Positions 18,011 through 27,652 are shown, counted from the stretch's first letter. The stretch: DNA of 64,000 bases from Gammaproteobacteria bacterium (GCA_009840545.1 VXNM01000008.1:192339-256338); one strand, 5' to 3'. Numbers and translations: made by a program. Notes: generated by a model not told the origin, from the letters alone.

Positions 18011-19291
18011 CTAGAAAGAGCTTGTATTCTGTTCAGATGAAATCATGCGAAGTTCAGTCGCCACCTCAAGTGCTCGCGGACTAAGATCCACATTCTCTAG
18101 CTGGTCAAAAGCTGTTTCGCAATCAACGGAAATGGGATTGTTGCGACAGATTGCATGAATTAGCAATTCCTTATCAATTTCCTTTCCAACGTGTTCGGCC
18201 AACACCACGGCGCTAATGGCATCTGTTAGAAGTTGAACTCTGGACACTCCTGTGAAGGTTGCACGTCGAAGCGAAGAGTGCCAAGGCCGCAACTCGTCGA
18301 GCGAGTCGACAAATGCCTGATCATTAGTTCCTCGTCTGTGGTACTCAACAATCGCCCAATCGTCTCCTAGTCTTGCGGCGACAGACAAAAGGCGGAGATA
18401 CTCTTTATCTAATACCTCTCGCTGGAATTCTAGCTCTTGGGCTTCTGTCCACTGAGTGAGACGATCTCCATATTGATCCTCATAGTCGGTCAAAACCGAC
18501 TGTTGGATAGATGGCCAAATGTTTAGAGGTTGAGTGACCTCAGAATCGAATGCGGAGCACTTTGCTTCCAACCATGCCGACCGAAACACGTTTCTCGTTA
18601 GAGTTTCTTTTCTTTGCTCGTATATTTCAAGGTCCAAATCCCTTCTTGATTCGATCCAACGTAGTCGAACGTCGTAGTAGCTCGAGGGTGCACTCTCCCA
18701 CTCTGAACCGTACCATGAACCGAACCAATCCTCTTGAAAAGAAGTACTGGATGGCTTGCAGTACTTTGTAAATAGAGCGTGACTTGCGATTGCTTCAGCA
18801 CTGCAATCGGCCTGCAGCTCTTCATGAATCGCGCCGTGTTCCAATAGGCATTCTTTCCTGGCCAACGCCGCCAACGTCAAACTGCGATTGACGCTCGGAT
18901 TTTCAAACACACGTTCAAAAGTTGGAGGTGTTCCCAGATACAGCAACGATCCTAACCAGTTTTCCTCTTCTGGGAGTACTGAGTCCTTGAAGTACTCATC
19001 GAGCGCGTCCTTGCATTCGTTTGTCAATTTGGCTCGTATATCCGAACACAGGATAGTCAAAGACTCCAAACTCAAACTAGTCGTCACATCAACGACGGGC
19101 CAATCGTCTTTATCATTCGATTGATAAAAATTTATTTCATCGCTCGATTGTGACGCAATGTCCCCAACACTCTCTGTAACATCAAAACCATTCGTAACTA
19201 CGTAGAATATTGCGCCAGCGACTATGAACGCGGTTGTCGCTGCAACAGTAATCATCACGAATCTGTTTCGATTTGCAGATTCCAAAGTCAT
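18011..19291 (-). CDS. Membrane-anchored extracytoplasmic protein of unknown function, paralogue of the gene at 9625-11073
   Basis: The 426-residue protein has one hydrophobic N-terminal segment (about residues 12-34, FVMITVAATTAFIVAGAIFYVV) and then a polar, acidic, cysteine-containing body. It shares with the 482-residue protein at 9625 the block TNECKDALDEYF, R.FE.P...R...LAAL..KECLLEHGAI, DCSAEAI and C, and further on AARLGDDWA. The family is unknown to me. The start ATG 19291 overlaps the stop of a small upstream reading frame as TAATG. A hydrophobic segment with conserved cysteines suggests a periplasmic domain with disulfides; no enzymatic motif is seen. Confidence 0.72.
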   Translation of the reverse strand: MTLESANRNRFVMITVAATTAFIVAGAIFYVVTNGFDVTESVGDIASQSSDEINFYQSNDKDDWPVVDVTTSLSLESLTILCSDIRAKLTNECKDALDEYFKDSVLPEEENWLGSLLYLGTPPTFERVFENPSVNRSLTLAALARKECLLEHGAIHEELQADCSAEAIASHALFTKYCKPSSTSFQEDWFGSWYGSEWESAPSSYYDVRLRWIESRRDLDLEIYEQRKETLTRNVFRSAWLEAKCSAFDSEVTQPLNIWPSIQQSVLTDYEDQYGDRLTQWTEAQELEFQREVLDKEYLRLLSVAARLGDDWAIVEYHRRGTNDQAFVDSLDELRPWHSSLRRATFTGVSRVQLLTDAISAVVLAEHVGKEIDKELLIHAICRNNPISVDCETAFDQLENVDLSPRALEVATELRMISSEQNTSSF

Positions 19292-19745
19292 TACTCTGAG
19301 TACGAATCAACGTTAGATATATCGTCTTTGCTCTTGCCGTAACGCCTATTTGGCATTGCGCTTCCTCTTCCACTGCCAACTAAAGGCGGCTGTTTCTCCC
19401 AAACATCTTTGAATCGTCCAGTAGTTTTATTCAACCTATCGTTTTCTGTTCCGACCGAATTCGGTTCTTGGTCTCTATTTTCTGCACGTAACGACTCATG
19501 TATAAGCATGTTGATCGCCGAATCTTCAAAGTTTGCCCCTTCAAATCCTTGGTCAACCCTTGCTTCCCATGCTATTCAATCAATTTCAAGGGGATCAACT
19601 AAAACCGTGTGAGAGTCTGGCAGATGTTGCTCCATCCGGCCATCGCGAGTGCCATCGCCCCCGGTATCCGTTATCACAGTGTTGTAATCTCTCTCGGACG
19701 GAGCGAGAAGAGACTTCAAATCTAGATCTCCTTGGACAAATCCAC
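19291..19745 (-). pseudogene. Small coding region interrupted by an in-frame TGA
   Basis: Leftward from about 19745 a single frame reads as protein-like sequence with one interruption. The upstream part contains LLAPSERDYNTVITD and HTVLVDPLEID. A TGA at 19578-19576 follows, then AWEARVDQGFEGANFEDSA, and the frame continues to a TAA at 19293-19291. That TAA overlaps the start of the 426-residue gene (TAATG). The part after the TGA has its first ATG at 19509, giving 72 residues. No start is obvious at the upstream end, which overlaps the end of the lipoprotein gene. It may be a gene with a nonsense mutation or two small genes. I recognise no family. Confidence 0.4.
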
Positions 19746-20843
19746 AATTTTGATGGTGTTCCGCGTACTACCCACCACGAGAGTCTCACTGTCTGCGGAA
19801 ATGTCAAAATCATGAATCGGTCCGTCAAATTCAATCTCGTGCATCTGCTCGCCCGAGTCCAATCGATAAGCAAATAAACTCTTGCCGTCCTCTAACGACC
19901 TAAAAAATACTACTCTGTCGTCGGGAGAAATCATCAGCTTGTCGACTACCCCTTCAAGCTGGGTAATCGTTGTAGGAGTTTCCGAACGCCAGTGAAGTAC
20001 TTTGACCGTTCCATCACGAAACCCTAATGCAAGAAGTTCACCATCCGAAGAAGTATCCACGGCTGCAATCCCATTGGTTTCGCTTTCAATCCAGTCCCTA
20101 ATGACTTCTCCTGAAGTGAAATCTACAAGAATGACCCTTCCAATGTGATGGTCCAAATCGCCTTCGGCGTCTTCCATGTTCTTGTGCTGGGCTAGTCCTA
20201 TTGCCAATAGCGACCCGTCACTGGACAACGCAACACTCGGACCATGTGAACTCTCATAGTTCCATTCTCGGACGATTTGGCCAGTGTCTGACTCAATCTG
20301 CTGTACGTGTGCTTTGTGCTTGTGCGAATCGGATGAACCTCTAACAAGATATCTTCCCGCATTCGAAAACTCCAGCGAGTACGTCCCGCCCTTTCCCGCA
20401 ACTGCATAGCTCCGTACTCTCTTGCATGTTTTGATGTCGTAGAAAACGAACTCAGAGCTGTAGCCAATTAAGTCCATAAGAACATCGTGGAATCGATCTA
20501 TTAGCAATTGTTCGCCGTTAGGAGTAAAGATTGGTTCACGCCACGAATAATTGACAAACCATTTACATTTGTCCTCTCTGGAATCAACCGTGCTTGTCGT
20601 TACGAAATTAGGGTAATGTCGTGCGGCAATCTGCTCGGTGTTTGGAGAGATATTGACGAAATATACGGGAGCCTTCTCTTTGTCTGGCCATTCAAGACGG
20701 ATTCCGCAACCACTCAAAATGAGTGCTGCGATCAGAACACATGTCGTGAATTTAAAAGAGTCAAAGAAGAACGAGCTTGCCACTTGCCTTAGCAATGCGC
20801 CGAATCCGGTCGGCTCAATGATTCCCTGTCTCCCTTTCCACAA
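19722..20843 (-). CDS. WD40-like beta-propeller lipoprotein
   Basis: The 373-residue protein has an N-terminal hydrophobic segment ending in a lipobox, LILSGC, at about residues 41-46, so the mature protein would be lipid-modified at that Cys. A shorter start further in may be used. The body contains repeated propeller-like strands: SVALSSDGSLLAIGLA, AVDTSSDGELLALGF.DGTVKV, KLMISPDDRVVFF, and DFDISADSETLVVGSTRNTIKIVDL. These are the SxDGxxLAxGxxDGxVxVxD pattern of WD40 or quinoprotein-like repeats, suggesting four to six blades. It is probably a periplasmic or outer-membrane-facing binding protein; no partner is known. It leads a leftward group with the damaged small gene and the anchored Cys-rich protein. 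Confidence 0.78.
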   Translation of the reverse strand: MWKGRQGIIEPTGFGALLRQVASSFFFDSFKFTTCVLIAALILSGCGIRLEWPDKEKAPVYFVNISPNTEQIAARHYPNFVTTSTVDSREDKCKWFVNYSWREPIFTPNGEQLLIDRFHDVLMDLIGYSSEFVFYDIKTCKRVRSYAVAGKGGTYSLEFSNAGRYLVRGSSDSHKHKAHVQQIESDTGQIVREWNYESSHGPSVALSSDGSLLAIGLAQHKNMEDAEGDLDHHIGRVILVDFTSGEVIRDWIESETNGIAAVDTSSDGELLALGFRDGTVKVLHWRSETPTTITQLEGVVDKLMISPDDRVVFFRSLEDGKSLFAYRLDSGEQMHEIEFDGPIHDFDISADSETLVVGSTRNTIKIVDLSKEI

Positions 20844-20917
20844 TTGCTACTCAAGATTCAATGATTATCGGGTGCTACCGCAGGATAGCGGTAGCTGCAA
20901 CTTTGCATAAAACAGAG

Positions 20918-21484
20918 TCACATCTTGGGAAGCGTTACTCCTTTTTGTCCCTGATACTTACCCTTTCGGTCTTTGTAGGAAGTCTCACAGGGCTCGTCCG
21001 CTTGAAAGAACAACATCTGAGCGACACCTTCATTGGCATAGATCTTGGCCGGAAGATTGGTTGTATTGGAAAACTCCAATGTCACGTGACCCTCCCATTC
21101 CGGTTCCAAGGGTGTCACGTTCACAATGATTCCACAGCGAGCGTAGGTCGATTTGCCAACGCAGATGGTCAAGACATCTCGGGGAATCCTAAAGTACTCG
21201 ACCGTACTCGCCAGCACAAAGGAATTGGGCGGAATGATACAGACGTCCCCTGTGGTCGGAACGAAGCTTTGCTCACTGAATGACTTGGGATCAACCGTAG
21301 CCGAAAAGATGTTGGTAAACACTTTGAATTCTGGCGCGCATCGCACGTCGTACCCGTAGCTGGACGTGCCCCACGACACCACCTTCTGAGAATGGACGCT
21401 ACGGACCTGATTGGGTTCGTAGGGTTCGATCATGCCGTGGTTTTCGGCCATGTGCCGTATCCAGTGATCGGCTTTGATTGTCAA
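20918..21484 (-). CDS. dcd: dCTP deaminase
   Basis: The 188-residue enzyme deaminates dCTP to dUTP, feeding thymidylate synthesis. The family signatures are SSYGYDVRC near residue 41, the trimer-forming VDPKSF.EQ segment, the catalytic-glutamate strand [19 protein letters not shown] and the C-terminal [18 protein letters not shown]. Length matches the E. coli type (about 190). The start ATG overlaps the mrp stop by four bases, so mrp and dcd form one leftward unit, an arrangement also seen in other gammaproteobacteria. Confidence 0.96.
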   Translation of the reverse strand: MTIKADHWIRHMAENHGMIEPYEPNQVRSVHSQKVVSWGTSSYGYDVRCAPEFKVFTNIFSATVDPKSFSEQSFVPTTGDVCIIPPNSFVLASTVEYFRIPRDVLTICVGKSTYARCGIIVNVTPLEPEWEGHVTLEFSNTTNLPAKIYANEGVAQMLFFQADEPCETSYKDRKGKYQGQKGVTLPKM

Positions 21485-22521
21485 TTTGAATCCATCGAAA
21501 TTGTGGGGGCTGGCTCAGCCATTCGACTGGTTTCCCAGTGGGTTGCAGCCGTTAACCGGGCACAATCAACAAACGACTTGCTCAGTTGACTATCAGGATC
21601 AACGGAAACCGGGGGAGTCCCTTCGTCCGTTAACTCCCTCAATTGAGCATTCAGCGGGAACTCACCAAGCACTTTCGTTCCATATTCCTTCGCAACGCGG
21701 GATCCGCCAGCGGAATCGAAAATCTGATGCCTCTTTCCACAATTGTCGCAGTCGAAGAAGCTCATGTTCTCAATGATCCCAAGGATCGGAACATCAACCT
21801 TGCCAAACATTTCTATGCCTTTCCGAGCGTCTGCCAAAGCAATGTCCTGAGGTGTCGTGACGATCACCGTTCCCCCAAGAGTGACTTGCTGTGACAGTGT
21901 CAGTTGAATGTCGCCTGTTCCGGGAGGCATGTCAACGATCAAATAGTCTAGGTTGCTCCACAGCGACTGGTTCAGCAATTGTTGCAAGGCACCGGAAGCC
22001 ATGGGGCCACGCCAAACCATGGGTGTTCGTTCTGAAACCAACATGCTCATCGACATGGCTTCAATTCCATGAACTCGGATCGGTACAAAGAACTTCTCGT
22101 CTCGAACTTCGGGTCTCCGACCTTCGACAATGCCCAGCATGACGCCTTGACTGGGTCCATATATGTCGGCGTCCAAAATCCCTACTTTCGCACCTGCTTT
22201 TGCTAGACCTATAGCCAAATTGACAGCGATCGTGGATTTGCCAACGCCGCCCTTGCCCGAAGCCACGGAAATTACATTGCTAACGCCGTTCAATTTTGTT
22301 GTGACAGGTGCTCGAAAGCTCAGTTGAAGTTGTAGATCGGAGTCGCCGATCCACTGAGCAGCCGCTAAACGATACTCGTCGAACAACCCCTCTACCGGGT
22401 AGCCAAGCTCGACATCGGCATGCCACTTTCCATCGATGCGACCCGCATGTCGGACGGCGTCAAGGTCTCCCCACGTCGTACCCAATACGGGGTCTCGAAA
22501 GAGTTCCAACGCTTGAGCCAT
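21481..22521 (-). CDS. mrp: Mrp/ApbC-type P-loop ATPase, iron-sulfur cluster carrier
   Basis: The protein has 346 residues from ATG 22521. An N-terminal DUF59-like domain ([20 protein letters not shown] start) is followed by the deviant Walker [11 protein letters not shown] near residue 92, [10 protein letters not shown], the region [30 protein letters not shown], and the cluster-binding pair CDNC. Mrp/ApbC proteins carry 4Fe-4S clusters to apo-enzymes in the cytosol. The N-terminal domain lacks the usual TGC/cysteine motif I would expect in many DUF59 proteins. It is divergent from metG across about 118 bases that must hold both promoters, a conserved neighbour relation in gammaproteobacteria. 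Confidence 0.93.
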   Translation of the reverse strand: MAQALELFRDPVLGTTWGDLDAVRHAGRIDGKWHADVELGYPVEGLFDEYRLAAAQWIGDSDLQLQLSFRAPVTTKLNGVSNVISVASGKGGVGKSTIAVNLAIGLAKAGAKVGILDADIYGPSQGVMLGIVEGRRPEVRDEKFFVPIRVHGIEAMSMSMLVSERTPMVWRGPMASGALQQLLNQSLWSNLDYLIVDMPPGTGDIQLTLSQQVTLGGTVIVTTPQDIALADARKGIEMFGKVDVPILGIIENMSFFDCDNCGKRHQIFDSAGGSRVAKEYGTKVLGEFPLNAQLRELTDEGTPPVSVDPDSQLSKSFVDCARLTAATHWETSRMAEPAPTISMDSN

Positions 22522-22639
22522 AACAAAGAATGTGGAGTGAAGGGGCGGCGTGTATTGTATGCTTTGCACGCCAATTACTCCCGGTGCAGCCTTGAGGGCT
22601 GAATCGAGTGCGCCAAAAAACTTTTCAACTTCAATCCCG

Positions 22640-24628
22640 ATGCGACGAATCCTAGTTACAGCCGCACTTCCGTACTCAAATGGATCGATCCATCTCGGCC
22701 ATTTGTTGGAACAGATCCAGACCGATATCTGGGTTAGATACCAAAAGCTCTATGGCAACGAGTGCTACTACGTCTGTGCTGATGACGCTCACGGCACCGC
22801 AACGATGCTGAGCGCAGAGGAAGCAGGCGTCTCGACAGAAGACTGGATTGATCGTCTTCGCGAAGAACACATTAAAGACCTCAAACTATTTGGAGTTGAG
22901 CATGAAAACTACTACTCAACGCACTCTTCTGAGAACGAGAGTCTAACGCTAGGAATCTACAAGAAGCTCTTCGACAGTGGAGCAATTTTCACGGATGATG
23001 TCAGCCAGCTCTATGACTCGTCAAAAGAGCTCTTTCTCGCGGACCGATATGTGCGTGGAAAATGTCCGAGGTGCGGAGCGGAAGACCAGCCTGGAGACAA
23101 CTGTGATGTGTGCGGTGCGACCTATGCTGCAACGGACCTCATTGATCCTCGTTCCGTCCACTCCGATACACAACCCGTCCTAAAGTCGTCCACTCACTAT
23201 TTCTTCGATTTGGCACAGTTCGCCGATTTTCTTCGAGAGTGGACAACTAGTGGTACTGTGAGAGACGATGTATCCAACAAGTTAGACGAGTGGCTCGACG
23301 CGGGACTGAAACCTTGGGATATCAGTCGTGATGCTCCCTATTTTGGTTTTCGGATCCCAGATGCGTCTAACAAGTACTTTTATGTGTGGTTGGACGCTCC
23401 GATTGGCTACATGGCCAGTTTCATGAATTGGTGTGAGGAATCCTGTGTTGAATTCGATGACTTTTGGCAACTCCATAGAGCAACTGAACTTCATCACTTC
23501 ATAGGCAAGGACATAATCAACTTTCATGCGCTGTTCTGGCCAGCCGTTCTCAAGTGTTCGGGGCACCGTACTCCAACCCGCATTCACGTCCATGGCTTCA
23601 TAACGGTTGACGGCGAGAAGATGTCGAAGTCCAAAGGAACGTTCATAAATGCGGCAACTTATGGCGAGTTTCTCGATCCCGAGACCCTTCGCTACTACTA
23701 TGCGGCTCGCCTAACTCCAACAATCAACGACATCGATTTCAGCTTTGCCGATTTTGTTGCACGTGTGAACTCCGATCTCGTCGGCAAACTGGTGAATATC
23801 CCTTCTCGATGCGCAAATTTCTTGGCCCGTGGATTCGACTCCAGACTTGCGACGGAGCTTAGCGAACCAGCGCTCTTTGACGAGTTTGCTCAACTCAAGA
23901 CGACAATAGAACGGCTCTACGAACTCGGAGACACAGCCCAGGTAGTTCGTGAGGTCATGTTGTTGGCGGACAAAGCCAACCAATACATTGCGGCTAACGC
24001 ACCGTGGGAGCTCGCCAAACAAGGGGGCAAGGAGCGCGAATTACAGAACACTTGCACGCTTGCCATAAATCTGTTCAGGTCTCTGTGTGTTTACCTCAAA
24101 CCGATTGTTCCGCAACTCGTGCAGAGAAGCGAAGAGTTTCTGAATTCCGGACAGCTCGGTTGGAACGACGTCGACAAGCCGCTCTTGGACCACAAACTTG
24201 GAGAGTTCAAGCGACTAATGAATCGCGTTGAACAGAAGCAAATAGACAAGCTCATTGAGGCATCCAAAGACACGTCTACCCCAGAACCGGATCCAATGCC
24301 TGACATCATTTCGATTGAGGACTTTCAGAAAATTGATCTGCGAGTCGCCAAAGTGCTCGATGCAAAGCTCGTCGAAGGAGCAGACTCGTTGCTGGAGCTA
24401 AAGCTCCTAGTCGGTACAGAAGAACGAAGCGTGTTCGCAGGAATCCGATCAGCGTACAAGCCAGAGGATTTAGTAGGGCGAGATGTCGTCGTCGTGGCCA
24501 ATCTAAAACCTCGCAAGATGCGTTTCGGAACATCGGAAGGAATGGTTCTTGCAGCAGGACCTGGCGGCAGTGACATCTTCCTTGTTTCTCCCGACAAAGG
24601 AGCTGAGACAGGTATGGAGGTTCGTTAG
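22640..24628 (+). CDS. metG: Methionyl-tRNA synthetase with C-terminal tRNA-binding domain
   Basis: The protein has 662 residues from ATG 22640, chosen because MRRILVTAALPYSNG.IHLGHL is the conserved opening (HIGH-type HLGH at 18-21). Zinc-binding knuckles CPRCG and CDVCG follow, then the KMSKS loop (GEKMSKSKGTF), the anticodon-binding helical domain and a C-terminal EMAP/Trbp111-like domain starting near ISIEDFQKIDLRVAKV. It attaches methionine to tRNA-Met in the cytosol as a dimer. It lies directly upstream of rnfA (12 bases), divergent from mrp. Confidence 0.97.
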   Translation: MRRILVTAALPYSNGSIHLGHLLEQIQTDIWVRYQKLYGNECYYVCADDAHGTATMLSAEEAGVSTEDWIDRLREEHIKDLKLFGVEHENYYSTHSSENESLTLGIYKKLFDSGAIFTDDVSQLYDSSKELFLADRYVRGKCPRCGAEDQPGDNCDVCGATYAATDLIDPRSVHSDTQPVLKSSTHYFFDLAQFADFLREWTTSGTVRDDVSNKLDEWLDAGLKPWDISRDAPYFGFRIPDASNKYFYVWLDAPIGYMASFMNWCEESCVEFDDFWQLHRATELHHFIGKDIINFHALFWPAVLKCSGHRTPTRIHVHGFITVDGEKMSKSKGTFINAATYGEFLDPETLRYYYAARLTPTINDIDFSFADFVARVNSDLVGKLVNIPSRCANFLARGFDSRLATELSEPALFDEFAQLKTTIERLYELGDTAQVVREVMLLADKANQYIAANAPWELAKQGGKERELQNTCTLAINLFRSLCVYLKPIVPQLVQRSEEFLNSGQLGWNDVDKPLLDHKLGEFKRLMNRVEQKQIDKLIEASKDTSTPEPDPMPDIISIEDFQKIDLRVAKVLDAKLVEGADSLLELKLLVGTEERSVFAGIRSAYKPEDLVGRDVVVVANLKPRKMRFGTSEGMVLAAGPGGSDIFLVSPDKGAETGMEVR

Positions 24629-24640
24629 AACCACTCCACC

Positions 24641-25210
24641 GTGTCGGACCTACTTCTACTACTTGGCGGCGCGGCTCTAGTAAATAACTTTGTACTCGTA
24701 CAGCTACTAGGCCTCTGCCCTTTCATGGGTACATCCAATCGAATCGAAACCGCACTGCCAATGGGCATCGCCACGGTATTCGTGATCACAATTTCGACCC
24801 TCTTGACGAATGTGTTGAACACGTTCGTGCTTGCACCATGGGACTTGGGATACCTTCGGATCATCTTGTTTATCGTTGTAATTGCGTCTGTTGTTCAGCT
24901 GACGGAACAGTACATCCGATTTGCAAGTCCCCTACTTCATCAGCTACTAGGTTTGTATTTGCCTCTTATCACCAGCAACTGTGCTGTTCTTGCGATTGCT
25001 CTTACAGTTGCTGATTTGAGCCTGTTGAGTGCGCTTGCAGTTGGTGTTGGCGGTGGATTGGGGTTTAGCCTCGTTCTCGTTCTCTTTGCTGGACTTCGAC
25101 TGCGCATTGACCAAAACAGCATACCCAGACCATTTAGGGGAGCACCGATAGCTCTCGTAACGGTAGGCGTCATAGCGTTGGCATTTGTCGGATTTCGAGG
25201 GATGCTGTGA
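24641..25210 (+). CDS. rnfA: Rnf electron transport complex subunit A
   Basis: The 189-residue membrane protein has six hydrophobic segments and the RnfA/NqrE hallmark NNFVLVQLLGLCPFMG (residues 15-30) and ITSNCAVL, whose cysteines bind the membrane iron-sulfur centre shared with RnfE. The start is GTG 24641, directly before the conserved SDLLLLLGGAALVNNFVL. It is the first gene of a tightly packed rnfABCDGE run in which every pair of genes overlaps. The stop overlaps rnfB by four bases (GTGA). Confidence 0.96.
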   Translation: MSDLLLLLGGAALVNNFVLVQLLGLCPFMGTSNRIETALPMGIATVFVITISTLLTNVLNTFVLAPWDLGYLRIILFIVVIASVVQLTEQYIRFASPLLHQLLGLYLPLITSNCAVLAIALTVADLSLLSALAVGVGGGLGFSLVLVLFAGLRLRIDQNSIPRPFRGAPIALVTVGVIALAFVGFRGML

Positions 25211-25707
25211 CTGTTCAATTAGCGCTACCCGTTCTCGTCCTTGCAACGTGTGGACTGACACTTTCGCTGCTGATTGTGACTTTCGAGGCATTGTTCAAAT
25301 CGAAGTCACCCAAGGACGATCTCATCGTCGCAGTAAACGACCTACTTCCCCAGACTCAATGTGCTCAGTGCGGCTATCCGGGATGCAGACCGTACGCAGA
25401 AGCAGTGATTGCCGGAGAAAACTTCGGATTGTGCATTCCAGGCGGAGAAAAGACCCGGCGGGCACTGGCGTCTCTGCTTGATAGAGACTTGGGCAATCAG
25501 GAGTTGGGAGAACCGACTTCCTTGTTGGCTCGCGTTCGGGAAGCCGAATGCATTGGTTGTGGGTTGTGTTTCGAGGCGTGTCCCGTAGATGCAATTGTGG
25601 GCGCACCACAATTCTCGCACACCGTACTCGAATCGCATTGCACGGGATGTGAATTGTGTGTCCCTCCGTGTCCAGTTGACTGTATTGACTTGGTTGCCAA
25701 CAAGTGA
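25207..25707 (+). CDS. rnfB: Rnf electron transport complex subunit B, ferredoxin-like
   Basis: The 166-residue protein has an N-terminal membrane segment (about 5-28), a 4Fe-4S domain with CAQCGYPGC and a further Cys in GLCIPGG, and two ferredoxin-type clusters, CIGCGLCFEACP and CTGCELCVPPCP. RnfB takes electrons from ferredoxin and passes them to the membrane subunits. It is slightly shorter than the 192 residues of E. coli RsxB. The start GTG 25207 overlaps rnfA, and the stop overlaps the rnfC start (GTGA). Confidence 0.96.
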   Translation: MTVQLALPVLVLATCGLTLSLLIVTFEALFKSKSPKDDLIVAVNDLLPQTQCAQCGYPGCRPYAEAVIAGENFGLCIPGGEKTRRALASLLDRDLGNQELGEPTSLLARVREAECIGCGLCFEACPVDAIVGAPQFSHTVLESHCTGCELCVPPCPVDCIDLVANK

Positions 25708-26762
25708 CTGTTTCTAATCAAAAGTTTGTGCCACTGGATTGGAAGCAAGAATCTCCGAGTGCGCTTCTTGACCGCATCCGTGATGCAGAAATCGTGGGGA
25801 TGGGAGGTGCAGGATTCCCGACACACCTCAAGTTCGAAGCCGCACTAAGAGCCGAACATCGGTCGGTAATAGCCAACGGCGTCGAAACCGATCCCGGCGT
25901 ATCCGCAGACAAGACTCTACTTCGTCAAAACGGAAACGATGTGATCGAAGGCATTCGCATTGCTGCCCGCGTGCTCAACGCTACATCGTGCATTCTCGCA
26001 GTCTCCGAACGGTCCATCGCCAATCAATTGAAAGAAGGTAATTCAAGTGACATCGACATTGTCGAAGTCGAAAACACCTACCAAAACGGCGAAGAGCGTG
26101 TCCTGATCGAGAAACTGATGGGCAGGCGAATTGCTTCGGATGTGTACCCTGCCACGCTCGGCATCATAGTGCTCAACGTGGCCACGCTCTTTGCGATCTG
26201 TGAAAGTGTGCGAGATGGTTTGCCCGTAACGAAGAGACTGGCAACGGTCATGGGCCACGACCAGTGGTGCGAAATCGGCACGCCCGTTCACGATCTTGCG
26301 CCTAGTTCCGACAAATTGAGAGTAGGAAGCTTCGCAAACGGTAGACCTGCCGACAGCAAGGTCTCCCTTCAACCCACTCACAACGCAGTCTCAATCGATC
26401 GGGCAAACAGTGCCATGCCATGCATACGATGTGGATGGTGTGATACAGCGTGCCCCAAGCATCTACCCGTGGAAAGATTGCTTAACGAAGCAACAGGATC
26501 ACTCTCCGCTCCCACATCTTTGACACACCTCAACGACTGCAATGACTGCGGCGCCTGTGTTGTTTCATGCCCTAGCGGGATACCCATCATTGACTACATT
26601 CGAGGTTCACGCGATCGCGAGAACAACTCTCGAACCGCTGAGAGGAGAGCTAGCGAGGCACTCAGTAGATTCGAAGCCAAGCAACAACGAATCAGTACCA
26701 GAAATCAACGTACGCTTGACGATCGAGAGAGTCGAATGCAACAAGACCATAAGTGGCAGTAA
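25704..26762 (+). CDS. rnfC: Rnf electron transport complex subunit C, short form lacking the N-terminal domain
   Basis: The 352-residue protein has the NADH/FMN-binding RnfC core (VGMGGAGFPTHLKF near residues 31-44) and two C-terminal 4Fe-4S clusters (CIRCGWCDTACP and CNDCGACVVSCP). E. coli RsxC has about 115 residues before the GGAGFPT loop, including the barrel-sandwich domain; here there are about 30. The start is fixed by the GTGA overlap with rnfB, so this is not a mis-called start. The usual ECEP sequence after the flavin loop is ETDP here. The long Ala/Lys-rich tail of enterobacterial RsxC is also absent; a short charged tail (ENNSRTAERRASEALSRFEAKQQR) remains. Despite this the gene is intact and sits in a complete operon. 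Confidence 0.92.
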   Translation: MTVSNQKFVPLDWKQESPSALLDRIRDAEIVGMGGAGFPTHLKFEAALRAEHRSVIANGVETDPGVSADKTLLRQNGNDVIEGIRIAARVLNATSCILAVSERSIANQLKEGNSSDIDIVEVENTYQNGEERVLIEKLMGRRIASDVYPATLGIIVLNVATLFAICESVRDGLPVTKRLATVMGHDQWCEIGTPVHDLAPSSDKLRVGSFANGRPADSKVSLQPTHNAVSIDRANSAMPCIRCGWCDTACPKHLPVERLLNEATGSLSAPTSLTHLNDCNDCGACVVSCPSGIPIIDYIRGSRDRENNSRTAERRASEALSRFEAKQQRISTRNQRTLDDRESRMQQDHKWQ

Positions 26763-27652
26763 GCCCAGAACCCAAATTTCAAACCACAGGGATCATGGTG
26801 CGAGTGCTCATTGCACTCGTACCTGGTACTGCGGTTGCCGTATGGGCATTCGGACTACGAATGATCACCATAGTGGTCAGCGCTATGTTGGCCGCCGTCG
26901 CAATGGAAATGGTTTGTACACGATCCATCAAGTCTTTACGCGATGGGAGTGCAGTAGTTACGGGAATCTTGTTGGGGCTTTGCATGCCCCCGACCGTTCC
27001 ATTTTGGATCGTTGCAATAGGTTCATGTATAGGTATTGGGATCGGCAAGCACATCTATGGAGGGCTTGGCAAGAACTTATTCAATCCTGCAATGGTTGGG
27101 TACGTTGCGATCCTAGTCAGCTTTCCCGAGCAACTAACACACTTCGATGCCCTAACAGGAGCAACTGCCCTAGAGGTAGTTTCTCACCGAGGAAGCTCAA
27201 CCCTATTTGAACTGGGCAATCACCCATCACTAGGACTCTTTGGTGCTGCGGGATACGAGTGGATTAATTGTGCGTTTCTGCTAGGTGGTGCTTACTTAGT
27301 CGCGGTTCGCATTATTTCGTGGCACATGCCACTGGCTGTCCTCGTCGGCATAGCGTGTCCTACTGTTTTGTTCTTCGACGGAGGAAGCGCGGCAAGTTGG
27401 GGATCACCTCTATTTCACTTGTTTGCAGGTGGTACGATGCTTACTGCATTCTTTATCGCCACTGATCCCGTGACTTCACCGACAGGCCGTGCACAAATCT
27501 GGGTCTACGGGCTCTTTGTTGGTATCACGACGATGCTGATTCGAAAGTACGGAGCTTGGGCAGATGGATTTGCCTTCGCGATTTTGCTAGCGAACATCTT
27601 GCTCCCATTCATTGAGAGGAGAGTGCCAGTGGCACAAGCCTGGAATCGATGA
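26753..27652 (+). CDS. rnfD: Rnf electron transport complex subunit D
   Basis: The 299-residue protein has about eight to nine hydrophobic segments and the covalent-FMN site DALTGATALE (Thr in TGAT), which ApbE modifies in the family. Other RnfD landmarks are GGLGKNLFNPAMVGY and FFIATDPVTSPT. E. coli RsxD has 352 residues, and this version is shorter at the N-terminus. GTG 26753 overlaps rnfC by ten bases; an ATG at 26795 preceded by an AGGG is an alternative start. RnfD is part of the ion-translocating membrane core. Confidence 0.95.
   Translation: MAVSPEPKFQTTGIMVRVLIALVPGTAVAVWAFGLRMITIVVSAMLAAVAMEMVCTRSIKSLRDGSAVVTGILLGLCMPPTVPFWIVAIGSCIGIGIGKHIYGGLGKNLFNPAMVGYVAILVSFPEQLTHFDALTGATALEVVSHRGSSTLFELGNHPSLGLFGAAGYEWINCAFLLGGAYLVAVRIISWHMPLAVLVGIACPTVLFFDGGSAASWGSPLFHLFAGGTMLTAFFIATDPVTSPTGRAQIWVYGLFVGITTMLIRKYGAWADGFAFAILLANILLPFIERRVPVAQAWNR

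Noticed and set aside
19576-19578. TGA as a selenocysteine codon
   Set aside because: No convincing downstream stem-loop of the bacterial type, and no known selenoprotein context.
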